DNA from: Scortum barcoo
Taxonomy: Eukaryota; Chordata; Actinopteri; Centrarchiformes; Terapontidae
Assembly (NCBI GenBank): GCA_023238725.1
Contig: CM041541.1
Location: forward strand, 5,428,884-5,492,883
Direction of reading: 5' to 3'
Length of the DNA stretch: 64,000 bases
This document shows, in pieces, positions 38,290 to 49,811 of this stretch. A program made the translations under genes and the position numbers. Below the pieces are notes generated by a model, which did not search any database, was not told where the DNA came from, and saw nothing but the letters and a program-made list of their open reading frames with translations. Each line of letters opens with the position of its first letter. Position 1 is the stretch's first letter.

Positions 38290-38969
38290 TATTTGTTCTT
38301 AAAGTGAGAAAAGTGTGAGAGAAAAAAATGTTGTAAATGTAGCTGCATGAATAAAAATTTCCACTTTATATGTTAAAAGAACGTATTATAGTTTTAATAG
38401 TAAGTATACTTATTATCCAATAACTCCCCTGATCTTTAATAACTCACTCACTCCTGCTTACGTTCGCACAGCTCTGTGTTTTTCGTGCCGCTATATTATC
38501 AGTTATACATTTGTTTTTCACTGTGAGAAGACAGAGTTTGCAGCCCTGATTAGATATATATTGCAACTCAAGGCTCTGTGAGTGCAGACCTCTAAGCTGT
38601 GGGCCCCGCTTGTTCCATTAAAAAGCCGAAGAAAAAGCAGGCCGGAGCCGCCTGTCCAGTCTTAGGTCAGGCTCTGCACAACAACGTGAGGCGAAGGTGG
38701 GACCAACAAAGTAAGCAGACATAAACTAAAGGTCTTCATGAGCGAGGGATGAACCCATTAGCGGCAGCTTTATAGGGCTGCAGCTGTACTTATAGTTTAA
38801 TGGTATGTATATAATGTTCCTGTTTGTTCTTTTTGAAAGAGCAACAGCCAATGGGGAAACTCCAACGCCAGGTCAACCAATTGTGTAACTTCATCACTCA
38901 CTCAGCCAGTCAGGAACAGACTTCTGAGTTTGTAGTGCAGGCCTATGGATTCTAACATGACGTTAAGTG
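38290..38969. other. Unique non-coding stretch
   Basis: No gene or named repeat. Composition moves from AT-rich to more balanced near 38,620-38,760. Confidence 0.45.
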
Positions 38970-39283
38970 AGTATGTTTACCACATTCACTATCTTTGTTT
39001 TGCATGCTAACATTTGCAGATTAGCATTAAACAACAAGTGGAGCCCATATAAAACAACAGTTTATTTGTTGAGACATTTTACTCTAAAACCAAAAATCGT
39101 CAACCCCACAGTGGCAGAAGATGATTTTAGAATACATCTTCTGGGTGATTCATCTTCAGGAGGCCAAAATGACTGATCCAGAGTGAAATATCTCAAAGAA
39201 AATGGATTGCCACGAAATATTGTGCAAAGCACTGAAACAACGGACCAACCCTGAAGCCACGGCCCTAGTGTGGCTAAAAAAAG
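38970..39283 (+). repeat. Dispersed repeat family, copy B, with internal inversion
   Basis: The left part ('GCATGCTAACATTTGCAGAT', 'TTAGCATTAAAC') and the right end ('CCCTAGTGTGGCTAAAAA') are in plus orientation. The segment 39,173-39,230 ('GATCCAGAGTGAAATATCTC' then 'AATGGATTGCCACGAAATAT') instead reads in the same direction as the minus-oriented copy at 59,052. A piece of about 60 bases therefore appears flipped in place. Non-coding. Confidence 0.65.
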
Positions 39284-39843
39284 CAGTTGTCACTAAAATG
39301 TCTTCTGTGTCTTGTGACTAAGAGTCAATACAGTGAGGAGAATGGGCCGGATGCAAGCATGTGAGCAATAAAAGCAAATGCAGCGTGTGTGACTGTACTC
39401 AACTTTTTTTTTTTTTCTACCACACTCCTCTCAAGCTAGTATTATTATCATCACTGAGGACAATAGCAGCAAGTCCAATCACAAGCGGGTAATGGGTCAT
39501 TGCTGTGATACTTTAAATAGCACAGTCAAAGTGAATCTGTTGGCATTAGACGATTCAGAATGTGGGCCGTGTCAATATGACTCTGTGTTCCCAGCTTTTA
39601 TCACTTTTCACTGGCTGCGTCAGATAAATCGTGGTGTTTATTTTAAAGCTGGGGTGAAATTTGAAAAAAAAAAAATCTTATATAAAAAGAGAGACTGAAA
39701 TGATTTTTAAGTGTGATCTCCCTTCCACCCAGTGTCTATCTGAAGTCATTCCACAGAGCTGAAGTTCCTCTTCAAAGCATGTGGGTGTTTGGGAACATGT
39801 TGAAGGCCAGGCTGCAGTGCGCAGACTGCATCATTATCATAAG

Positions 39844-39846
<3 letters not shown>

Positions 39847-39884
<38 letters not shown>
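39847..39884. repeat. (GT)n microsatellite
   Basis: Nineteen uninterrupted GT units. Confidence 0.95.
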
Positions 39885-39888
<4 letters not shown>

Positions 39889-42800
39889 TGACATACTGTT
39901 ACTATCCATATGTAAAATCAACATAATGATCTATTTATAAGTGAGGCAATCCAAGTGGAAGCATAAGTAAGATTCAAGACACGTACGATCCCAGTGAACG
40001 CACGATTTAACAAGAGCAGGGGTTAATTAGCAGCTTTTCTTTCAAGACTGAAATGACACTATTTTTCTTTAATTATACTCACCTTTTTAGACTGCTTGTT
40101 AGGCCAAAAAAAGTATCCTGTCTTATGCTTCAAAACAGCTTTGACGTCTTCAATATTTAACCAAGAACACATCCTTGAACATATTGCACTGGTGATGAGC
40201 AGTTTGCAAATGGCGTCAATATAAAGATTTCTCAAGACATATTTGAGATTGCAAAATAATTATTAAGATTATAAGAATGTTTTAGTTTTACTTTTTATGA
40301 TATCATAGTCTTTGTTGCATTTAGTTTTGTATCATTATGGGCATATGTTATAGGCACATACCATGTCTCTCCTTCACTGGTTTACTGGATGCAGTTTCTG
40401 AGGATGAGTGCTGTATCAGAGTGGAGCTGTGTCCTGTTCCATGTATCAGCACAGACTTTTCTTTATTTGGCTCGGAGTAACAGTGTAGCAGCAGTCGTCT
40501 GTGTCTATCCCCGTGAATCCTCCCCTCTCGCATCCCTCAGCCGCCCCGTGATGAATGAATTTATGACTCAGAGATCTGGCCGCGGTTTTCGCTGGTTTGT
40601 GGCAGTTTGAGCACACGGACATCAAATGCTGTGACTAGACTCGCTAATTTGTGGCCTGGACGCCGCATTCACATAAGCAAAGTAGCTCTGACAGTGTGAT
40701 AGCTCACGAAGCGTCCTGCCACCAGCGCTGGTGACAATGGATTCAGGGAGGCAGCCCCAAAGACAAATTCAAATGATAATGTGGTTAATGAGCGCGTACA
40801 AAGACACCCAAAATGAACGCTTCACAGGGCTGGATTCAGGCTATTGCAACAGAGCAGCAAGAATATAACAACTTACGCCTCTTAAAATGAGCGTGCTATT
40901 TCCATCCTGAACTAAGTTTTACCTTCCATTCTTGGAGTGTTTGCTTTAGCGTGCCCCGAGTGCCACACCGGGGGGCAAAAAAGTAATCCTTCATTATTTC
41001 ACAGGCTCCCACGAATGCAACAACTGTAGATGTACTACTTTTAACAGCACGGGCTCCATGGCAACAGTGTGCTAATGATGCACTGTTGCTCCATCTCCTG
41101 ATTCACATTGTTTGGGTTGTCATCGTGGGCTCCTTTCAGCCCGGAAAAGTGTAAGGAATGATGAGGCACTCATCAGTCACTCAGGAAACACGAGCACTCG
41201 GCCACAAAGTTCCAATCTGGGGCTTTTTGAAAACATTTCTCAAAAATAGGCTGCAACACTGCAGCTTTTTTTTGGGTTGGCCTCAGTGAGAAAGTTGCAT
41301 GTATTCTGCTGTCCGTGGATGAGGAGACAATTTAATGTCAGTCCCTCACAAAAGGCCCTTAAGCCACTCTCTGAAGTTCGAGCCACTCCGGTGTCAGAGG
41401 TGGACCGGCCATCTGGAGCTGCGGTCGACCTGTCCACTAAGGGTGTCCAGCAACATCCCCTCCAAGCATCCCATGGCGTTTGGAAGTGCTGATGCAGGCT
41501 GGAAGCTGCCTCGATTCAGGTGTCGGGGTGGGGTCACAAGCTCCTCACATCTAATGAGCCTGACTTTCCTATCCCCCCAGCCACCTTCGCTTTGATTCAT
41601 CCTAACTTCCATGCTGAGCTGACAGCAACTGGCTGTTTTTTTGTTTTGTTTTTTTAAAAAGCTAACAAAGGAAGGAACATGGGGCACCAGCAGACCAAAA
41701 TTGTGAAAGTGAGATTGGAAAGTGAAGTCACAGCTGTCCCTTGTGGGCAACTGTGACCAAATGTCACAAATTAAATGATGTGGTTGCACCGGAACCGTCA
41801 GAGCGATGTACATGTTGCACGTCAACATGTAGCAATTGACTGAATTCTACTGTATTATCCTGCCTTCAGGTGTTGGCACAAATATCAGAATAGTGAGTTA
41901 GTGCACATGAATGATGCAAGCAGCAGCAGTAAATCGGTGCAAATCAGTGCAATGATTTTTGTCTTTGAAATGGAAATACAGATCTTGATCTGAACACTTG
42001 AACACTCCACTGAGGATTCAGTCGCTGTGTAATGCCAGAAATGTGTTTAATTTGCTTAATATATTTCTTCTTTTTATTATTCCATGCCCTTTTCTTATAC
42101 CACATATAACTCTAAAACCATTCATGTATCGATATTTGCATAATTTTATATGGTTTACTGTGTTTTTATGAAATGTGCATAAAGTGCATATTTAATGAGT
42201 GTTTCATGATAAACACATTTAAAACACCTAAATAAGTGTAAATAGATCTAAATAAGATGTAATAAGGGAAATCCCCATCAACAGATGTATTTACATTTCA
42301 GCTATTACATATAGTACAAGCTTAACTGATATTTCCAAATGCTCATTATTGTACACTGATTAATTACATCTTATGATGAAATGTACAGTTATTATGAGTT
42401 ACATAATAGATGAAAGTTTTTGATGTCCCCCTCACTTCCATTGTATTTAACTCAGCACCTGTAAATAATACAAACTAAAAAAATGAAAGCCTGCATTACT
42501 TCCAATGTAATATGTCAACGCTCCTATATAAATTCATCCAGAAATGAAGCACCAGCATCAATGTCCATAGCAATCACACGCATTTTCTTCCGGAAATGCT
42601 AATCTGGCTTTTAGTATTAACACATACCAACAACCGCCATTGTGCCCAATTTGTGACTGGCTGCCAGTCCCTGTTGACTGATCCCACTCATTAAGCATTT
42701 AACTGAGACGTACAGCGATGGATTGCCGTGGCTTCTGCCAGGGCTAATCAGAGGCATGAAGGAGGAGGAATTTTAATGCCAACAGCCAAAAATATTGGAA

Positions 42801-43677
42801 ATGTTTCTTGTTATTTAAGTTCCAAATGCCAAAATGGCTGAATAACATTCTCCATCTTGCATTTTCAACCCAACAGCAAATGTGCCATCTCCTTTTTTAC
42901 ACAGCTATTGAGAATATAAAAATACTTTTTTTTTCACTGCTCATGGTCACTGACTTTAGGCCGAATTATGTGAAAGTTATTCAATCATAAAACACGTGAA
43001 ATAACTCTGATAGTTCAGATTTCAGGGGTCACATGCACAAATGTTTTTGGTGAGTTATTTCTTTGTTTCTATATGTATTGACTGACAGCTCGTGCCTGTG
43101 GCTGCATACCTTGTGTTTATCATGCACCAGCCCTCAGTGATTTGTCAGGTGCTCATAATTCTTACATTTCCCAAATCCTCCAACCCATCCATCAATCCGC
43201 CACTCTAACCCAATCCCTTCCTGATGGCAATCTGACCCCAATCTGGTGCCAGATCTGCAGAGGATTGCAGTTTCCTTTCTCCATTCCACTGGCCTCGATG
43301 GTGTCAGGCGGGATCAATCAAGCCCTGCTGAGGCATTTGAGAGGAAGTGAAGTCGTGTTTGACCCTGTAGGTTTGCTGCCAGACGATGATAGTAAGCAGA
43401 GTGGACAGGTTCAGCCTGCCTCCACTCTCCAGACGACCAACCTGGACGAGACTGGACAGCCGGGGGAATAGAGATGAGCAGTGGGATGACGACCGTATGC
43501 GAGTGTGTGTGTGTGTAGATATATGTACGTGAGAGCACTCTCCGGTGAGAGTGTGCACTTGTATTTGCATGTGTGCATGTGTTTTTGTTGGTGGAGTGGC
43601 TGCTGTGCGTGTGAGTGGGGTTATAAACTCGAGTGACGCAGTGGGGACTGTGGCTCTTCAAAATAAAGTGTCTGCCT

Positions 43678-43700
43678 CTGTGTGTGTGTGTGTGTGTGTC
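43678..43700. repeat. (TG)n microsatellite
   Basis: About eleven TG units; a shorter TG run lies at about 43,503-43,516. Confidence 0.9.
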
Positions 43701-44121
43701 TGGTGGAGTGGTTGTGAATGCCTGTCAGTCTGCCATGAGATACAACCAGTGAAGTGGTCGCTTAGAAAATAGAATATTTGAGACTTTATGGGGAAAAGAG
43801 TTGCTCGGTGTTACACGTCAGAATTAGTGCAAAAAAAAAGTCCTCAGATGCGTTTTGTTTTTGTTGTCGAAAGCTTCTGAGGGCTGCGATTGATTTTTGC
43901 TGCATCGTTTTTTTAAGTACAAGAAAGTGTCTCTGATAACAATGGAGGTTTGCAAATGGACCCATGGTCCAAATCTCCTGAACAAAATGCTTATAAAGAT
44001 TAGAAAATAAGATTGATACATGAAACTTATGAAATTACAGATCTCTGGGGAACTGGATACAGGAAACAAGTTAGAAGTGTGGATTAAGTTACGTCTAGCA
44101 GATTCTAAGATTAGATTTCTA

Positions 44122-44330
44122 AAATAAGATAAGATAAAACTTTATTAATCCCACATTGGGGTTCACTTGTTAATGCAGCTCCAGTACTAAGTACAAAAAA
44201 CAGATATAAAAATACAAAAGGTACAAATTGGATAAATATACTAAACATAAATAGACTATATTCATATATAAAGATTAATATTGCACTGGATAATATATTG
44301 TGCATGATGTGAATAAAGTGATGAGTGATT
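44122..44330 (-). mobile_element. LINE 3' untranslated tail (Rex-type)
   Basis: The left edge AAATAAGATAAGATAAAACTT, then TATTAATCCCACATTGGGGTT, is the reverse complement of a well-known teleost LINE terminus: '...CCCAATGTGGGATTAATAAAG' followed by short (TTATC)n repeats. Only the 3' untranslated part is present; no reverse-transcriptase codons are seen inward. The element was inserted with its 3' end to the left. The inner boundary is uncertain because the body is AT-rich. Confidence 0.7.
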
Positions 44331-44967
44331 AAAGTGGAGACAGAGGTGACAGATGGCGATAATACCAGCAGTGTTAATGAATAAAGTCACGATTAATGAT
44401 GAGTTACATGACACATCGCAACAACAAATCCAAATAAAGTAATCCATATGCATACACATCAAAACCTTTGCTCAGAAACATTAAAGAAAAACATTATAAA
44501 AGCTGCAGCACCTTTTTTTTTTTTTCCTTAATGGCCACTCGCTGTCTAGATACACTCACAAAGTATCAGTCTCATTATTTCAGGATCTCCCAGTGAGATA
44601 TAAGCTTTTTCTTCAGTGCTTCTGGATAACCTCTTTCTTAAGTCATGACAGGAAAGGCCAACATAAAAAAAAAAAAGCTTTTCATTCTCTGTTTAATTTC
44701 ACTCGCATAACTGACAAAGACACCTCCACTCGCCTCTTGCTAACCTCAGTTTGGATTAAACGACATGTTCGAAGCTTGGGCTCAGTCCAGTTACTTTTTT
44801 GAAATAAAGGGTGAATGTACTGTGCATCCTGCAGTCTGCTGTCATTCAGCCGCTCCACACTGTGCTCATAGAAACAGCCCAATTTACTGTACTACACAGA
44901 GCTCCTTCCCTCACGTCTCCTGTCAGAGGTTTGGTTGGAGCAAAGCCCCCCAAAACAAGAGGTGGAG
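44331..44967. other. Unique non-coding stretch
   Basis: Holds a T run near 44,512-44,525 and an A run near 44,667. No gene seen. Confidence 0.45.
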
Positions 44968-45050
44968 AACTACTAAGTACATTTACTCAACCCATTTTTA
45001 CAGCTATAGTTACGGCCCACTTACTCAGATTTATATTTTAGATGTAACAT
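44968..45050. mobile_element. Remnant of a fish hAT-type miniature element
   Basis: AACTACTAAGTACATTTACTCA opens a phrase familiar from an abundant teleost miniature element whose ends read AAGTACATTTACTCAAGTA. Here it runs after about 30 bases into an inner 'TATAGTTAC' and 'TTTTAGATGTAACAT' end, so most of the body is missing. The call rests on recognition of the family's style. Confidence 0.45.
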
Positions 45051-45084
45051 GAGCTCATACAAATTGCACAGTTAACGACTGAAC

Positions 45085-45297
45085 CAGTGGATCCCAACCG
45101 CTTTGCTTCGTGACACCTTACCAAAAACATCGCCTCTTTGGCGGAATAACTCACAGACGTCTGAATTGTGAAAATTCCCACATGGTTTCGTTGAGATGAC
45201 TGTTAGGGGCCTGTCCTATCCAATTTATGATCTCAGGACCCCCTCAGATTTATCTGGTGACCCTTTGAAGGGGCCTGAATCCCGGTTTGGAGAGCAC
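45085..45297. mobile_element. hAT-type miniature element with worn terminal repeats
   Basis: It starts CAGTGGATCCCAACCG and ends CCGGTTTGGAGAGCAC; the two ends are imperfect reverse complements and resemble the CAGTGGTTCCCAACC termini of hAT miniature elements. The inside ('GACACCTTACC', 'GATCTCAGGACCCCCTCAGA', 'GTGACCCTTTGAAGGGGCC') also fits that group. No open frame, so it needed a transposase from elsewhere. Flanking 8-base target duplications are not evident, consistent with age. Confidence 0.7.
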
Positions 45298-46393
45298 AAG
45301 ACAATTGATCTGTATATAAAGCAGCATCTACAAAACTTACACACTGTTGCATCATTATAAACAATCTTATGATGTAATATATGAGAATATATCAGCCGTA
45401 TAGTAAGGGCAGAACAAATACTTAAAATGGCCGTGTTGGTGTTTTGTATGCAGCATAGTCGTGGAGAGGAAACCAGTATAATTAGAATTTATTTTATTTA
45501 TATATCCATGCAAACCCTTCTCAATGTGACAAAATCTGCGTAAATAAATAATGAGCGCTTAACCACATTCTGTACATCTTCATACACATAATCAATTTGC
45601 TCCCCTCGTGCAGCCGAAGTGCAAATGACACAATACAGGGCTTCTGTCCTAACAAGGAAATAAAGGACACCACACAGGCAGGTGGAAAGTGCCACCCAGA
45701 ACAAACAGAGCATTGATTTCCAGTCATTGTTCCTGCACCCGGTCCACATTTGAGGTAGGAGGAAGAGGTGTGGGTGGAAGTGGAGGGTCTCCACGGGTTT
45801 ACATTATTGAAAAGCAGTAATTGGCTTGGTATTGTGGAATTTGTCCCATTCATCTGTGGCGGGCTCCTCCTGTAGTCCGAGCCGTGATACAATAAGTGAA
45901 ATATGAGCTAAGCTGTGGAAGTGAGTGGGGCATTATTGTGGCGGGATTGATGGAATTAATTAAGGAAGATGTGGCTTTGTGGCCATGTGACGTCACAGTG
46001 GGTGTCAGTACACTCTGTGTGACTGTATACGCAATCTATATGTAATACGCACTGTATACGTAATCTCGTGTTTCCGCACTCTGATCTTGGGGTTTTTTTT
46101 AATTCCCAACATCCGAAAAAGTCCTCTTCCTCTCACTTGAGAAGCTGTGACACTAGCTGTTAAAGTTTACAGGCAGGGGGCCCGTAAAAGCAGCCACGCC
46201 TGAGCCTTAACCCAACTGCACCAGGGGCCCCTGTGTAGTGAAATTTATAGGACAGAGACCGTAAAGAGTCGCCATCCAAAATGAGATACGCACCACGTTA
46301 AAAATATTGACACCCGCTCCTTACAAAATGACCGCTCACATGAAAGCTAAGCTCAGGATGTGTAGTGCCGTCGAGGATGTTTAGTATGTGCCT

Positions 46394-46398
<5 letters not shown>

Positions 46399-46432
<34 letters not shown>

Positions 46433-46457
46433 GGTGGGGCGGGAAGGGAAGGGGTGA
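46399..46457 (+). repeat. (GT)n microsatellite running into a G-quadruplex motif
   Basis: About sixteen GT units lead directly into GGGGGTGGGGCGGGAAGGGA and a further AGGGG (about 46,430-46,454). Five G-runs with 1-2 base loops satisfy the quadruplex pattern. Confidence 0.85.
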
Positions 46458-47877
46458 GAGATTACAAGCTCCAACTGTGGCCGACATCACAGCGCAAATT
46501 AGCATTAATAACACTATTTGATTCCAAATAAAGGGAGCAAACAAATGCGTACATGCACACCTGGCTTCACAAATTCGGTCAACAGATGGGTACACCGCAG
46601 GCCAGTTATTGTGGAGGGAAAAATGCTAATGAGCATTCACTGTAGGGCACAATCACAGGAAAACAGGGGGAATGGACTCGTATTTTTGGCCGGCGTGTTG
46701 TCCAAGGTGACGGCAATGCCCAGAAATGGGGCGGCAGCGAGTGGGACACAACAATGTTTGAGTCCCGGTGTTTGCCCGTCGGCCAGCGGCTGGCCACGGC
46801 GCCGCTCTCCCCCTGCCATCGCTGAAACTCCTGGCTAACATATGAAAATGTTGAAAAAAATTCCCTTCTGCAGCGTGTCTTTTTGAGGGCCAATTACACA
46901 AGCAAATGCCATGACATGATCTTAATCCCAGACTCGCAGTCTGGTGTAAATTTTCATGGCCATGCCACTCTTTATTAGGGTGAAGCAAGGACAGGGTGTA
47001 CAGTACTGGGGTGCAAAAAAGAAAAAAGAAGGAGCAGGATGTGTTGAAACCTGTGGAATTTCATGCAAATAAGATAAAAGTAATATGCAAAATGTCATTC
47101 AGCATTTCAATTTTTTTTGGAGGGGAGCTGGTGAGGTTGTGGATAAGTGATCCAACAAGACAGTGAAGCAGCCCTTATAACTGCCGGGACAGAGGAAGCA
47201 GAGGCAAATAAGTATTATGCTACTTTCTCAGGCCCGAGCCTCTGGAAGCACACATCCCTGAGAGCCAAAAGAGAATTATGCACTCAGCATGTTGCCCACA
47301 GTTGCTTCAGGAGAAAGGGCCTACCAAATGGCATATTTAACAGCTTCCATTCGCTGTGACATTTTTTAGTCACAGCCTTTTTTTTTTTTTTTTTGTAGCT
47401 CTCTCTCCCTCCCCTGTGGTCACCTCTGTATTTGAGCCCTTTTTGCAGTTGCATTAATGGAATGAGACTGACATATACACATTTTCTTTCTCTACAAGTG
47501 TGTGGGTTTTTTTTGGCGCGGTTGACCTTTTAAATGTGTGAAAATACTTGCCAGATGGAAATTAAAACGTGTGTAAAATGTGTGTGTGTGCATGTGCAGT
47601 CATGCATTTTTGTTATAATATATCTTAGATGATGTCAACAAAAAATAGTGAAGCTCTGTTTTTTAATCTGTTTATGGGTTAAAATCAATGCATTAAATGG
47701 GTGACAAAATATGTACAGCTAATAAATGACAGACACAAACATGACGTGTTTCTGCTCAGCCAGCTTTGTATTTCAGTAACCAAGATGACGAGCCAGTAAA
47801 TTAACAGCTTATATACGTGTGTGTCTTTGCCCATTGTGTGACATCTCTGCCCATGTGTGTTGTTACGGTGAGAGCGT

Positions 47878-48165
47878 AGAGACTGAGACCATGATGGCGA
47901 CTTCGCCCCCGCAGCTCCGGAGGGGGGAGACGATGACGATTGGAGCCGAGGAGAGAGAGGAGGCCACGACGTCTGACAGAGAAGGCCGGGCAGAGAGAGA
48001 GTCCGCTGGGCCAAACACCGGAGGAGCTCAGCGCTGAGGACGTCTGTAAAGTAGTCTGAGTGCTGTGCTGTGCATCGATTTATTATATAGCTTCAAAAAT
48101 GTGTATTTTAACATATTCAAGTAACGTAATTATTTATTATCCAATAAAGTGTGTTTTCTACAGTG
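47878..48165 (+). other. CpG-richer open patch followed by AATAAA
   Basis: From 47,879 a frame reads ETETMMATSPPQLRRGETMT and on to a stop at about 48,034; it is arginine/glutamate-rich and matches no family I know. About 110 bases later, CCAATAAAGTGTGTTTTCT (48,142-48,160) has a polyadenylation signal followed by GT/T-rich DNA, as at a transcript 3' end. No good splice acceptor lies upstream. It could be the last exon of a non-coding or lineage-specific transcript, or chance. Confidence 0.2.
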
Positions 48166-48565
48166 ATTTGTGTCTAAATGCATTATGTTGCAAATACACA
48201 AATACACCACTTTGCTGTTATACTGTATTACTGAAATATCTTTGGACCAATTTTAAACACTATAACCTTCATTTGGAACAATTCAAATCACAGGGTCAAC
48301 CCTAGACACGAATGTCTCAAACAATGTCTTTAAACTTATTAAAAATTAATAACACCTCAGAAATATAAAGAAACTTTATTTTTCATAGGAATGACAGAGA
48401 AGGTTAGTTACTGCAGATTAAAAATGCACATTTATGGTCAACATAAACTTTGATTAGTGATGAAAACAGGATTCTTGATTCTTCAAAGTGCAATAACAAG
48501 CCTCTGTCAGACCTGAGAAGAGAATAAAGAAATGAATATGTAATCAGACAGTTTCATTTATGAAT

Positions 48566-49811
48566 GAAGATCTTGGAGGGCCCCTCCTTGAACCGCCACC
48601 TTTGTTTGTGTTTGTGTGCCCGAATGATCCTAGTCTTCCATGGCAAACACGTCCTAGGTGACTGAGCCGGAGCCTGAGCTTGTGCAGGAGGTTGAGAGGT
48701 ACCGGCTAGAGATAGTCGGGTTCACCTCCATGCACAGCTTGGGCTCTGGAACCCAGCTCCTTGAGAGGGGCTGGACCCTCCACTGCTCTGGAGTTGCCCA
48801 AGGTGAGCGGCGGAGAGCTGGTGTGGGCTTGCTTCATAGCTTCCCAGCTCAGCCGCCATGTGTTGGAGGGGTACTTGATAGTGCTCCGACTGGGGACTCC
48901 ATTGTTCTACTGGGCGAGTTCATCGCTCACGTGGGCAACGACAGTGATACTTGGAGGGGCGTGATTGGAAGGTACGGCCTCCCCGATCTGAACCCGGAGC
49001 GGCGTTCTGTTATTGGACTTCTGTGCATTAGTCACGGTTTGTTTATGAGCACGAACACCATGTTCGAGCATAAGGGTGTCCATCAGCATCAGGGCTGCCC
49101 TTTGTCACCGGTTCTGTTCATAATCTTTATGGACAGGATTTCTAGGCGTAGCCAGGGGCCGGAGGGAGTCCAGTTTGGGAACCACAGGATTTCATCTCTG
49201 CTTTTTGCAGATGATGTTGTCCTGTTGGCTTCATCAAGGCCAGGACCTTCAGCATGTACTGGGGCGGTTTGCAGCCGAGTGTGAAGCAGCACCTCAGAAC
49301 CTCCAAATCCAAGGCCATGGTTCGCGACCGGAAAAGGGTGGCGTGCCCTCTCCAGGTGGGTTGGAGAGGTCCTGCATCAAGTGGAGGAGTTCAAGTATCT
49401 TGGGGTCTTGTTCACGAGTGAGGGAAAGATGGAGCGTGAGATTGACAGGCGGATTGGTGCAGCCTCCATGCAGTTATCGGATCAGTCGTGTGTACCATGG
49501 ACAAACCGTCATAGTGAAAGTGAAGAAGGAGCTCGAAAGGTGAAAGGCGAAGCTTTCAATTTACCAGTCAGTCTACGCTCCCACTCTCACCTATGGTTAG
49601 TGACCGAAAGGACAAGATTGTGGATACAAGCAGCTGAAATGAGTTTCCTCCATGCAGGGTGGCTGGGCACTACCTTAGAGATAGGGTGAGAAGCTCAGTC
49701 ACTCGGGAGGAGCTCGGAGTAGAGCCGCTGCTCCTTCACATTGAGAGGAGTCAGCTGAGGTGGCCTGGACATCTTTTTCGGATGCCCCCTGAGAACGAGC
49801 TTCTACGCTGA
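48566..49811 (+). mobile_element. RTE-type LINE (Rex3-like) with two internal deletions
   Basis: The order is endonuclease then reverse transcriptase. RLEIVGFTSMHSLGSGTQLL and ERGWTLHCSGVAQGERRRAG (from 48,691) belong to the endonuclease. Near 48,868 the sequence jumps to VLDSAPTGDSIVLLGEFIAH, skipping part of the domain; the family's GDFNAH-type active-site motif reads GEFIAH here. Near 49,088 EHKGVHQ runs directly into HQGCPLSPVLFIIFMDRI, losing the rest of the endonuclease and the first reverse-transcriptase blocks. The catalytic LLFADDVVLLASS follows (49,198-49,236). Later parts (EEFKYLGVLFTSEGKMEREI, TERTRLWIQAAEMSFL, HIERSQLRWPGHLFRMPP) lie in shifting frames. The element is dead and ends near 49,811. 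Confidence 0.85.

Larger units (their letters stand above)
39284..44121. other. Mostly unique stretch, several regulatory-looking segments
   Basis: No gene recognised in 4.8 kb. Besides the GT microsatellites listed separately, 40,530-41,200 is sequence of even composition without simple repeats, such as conserved elements often show. The 109-codon plus-strand frame at 43,142-43,471 has no recognisable domain. 42,050-42,480 is AT-rich. Confidence 0.4.
45298..48565. other. Mostly unique stretch, comparatively GC-rich centre
   Basis: No gene recognised. 46,460-47,360 has balanced, non-repetitive composition and is the best-looking candidate in the window for conserved non-coding DNA, but that is a guess from texture. 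A T run of 17 lies near 47,380. A CpG-richer open patch followed by a polyadenylation signal lies at 47,878-48,165 and is listed separately. Confidence 0.4.

Noticed and set aside
43142..43471. A 109-codon plus-strand open frame
   Set aside because: Balanced composition, but no family resemblance and no exon signals.
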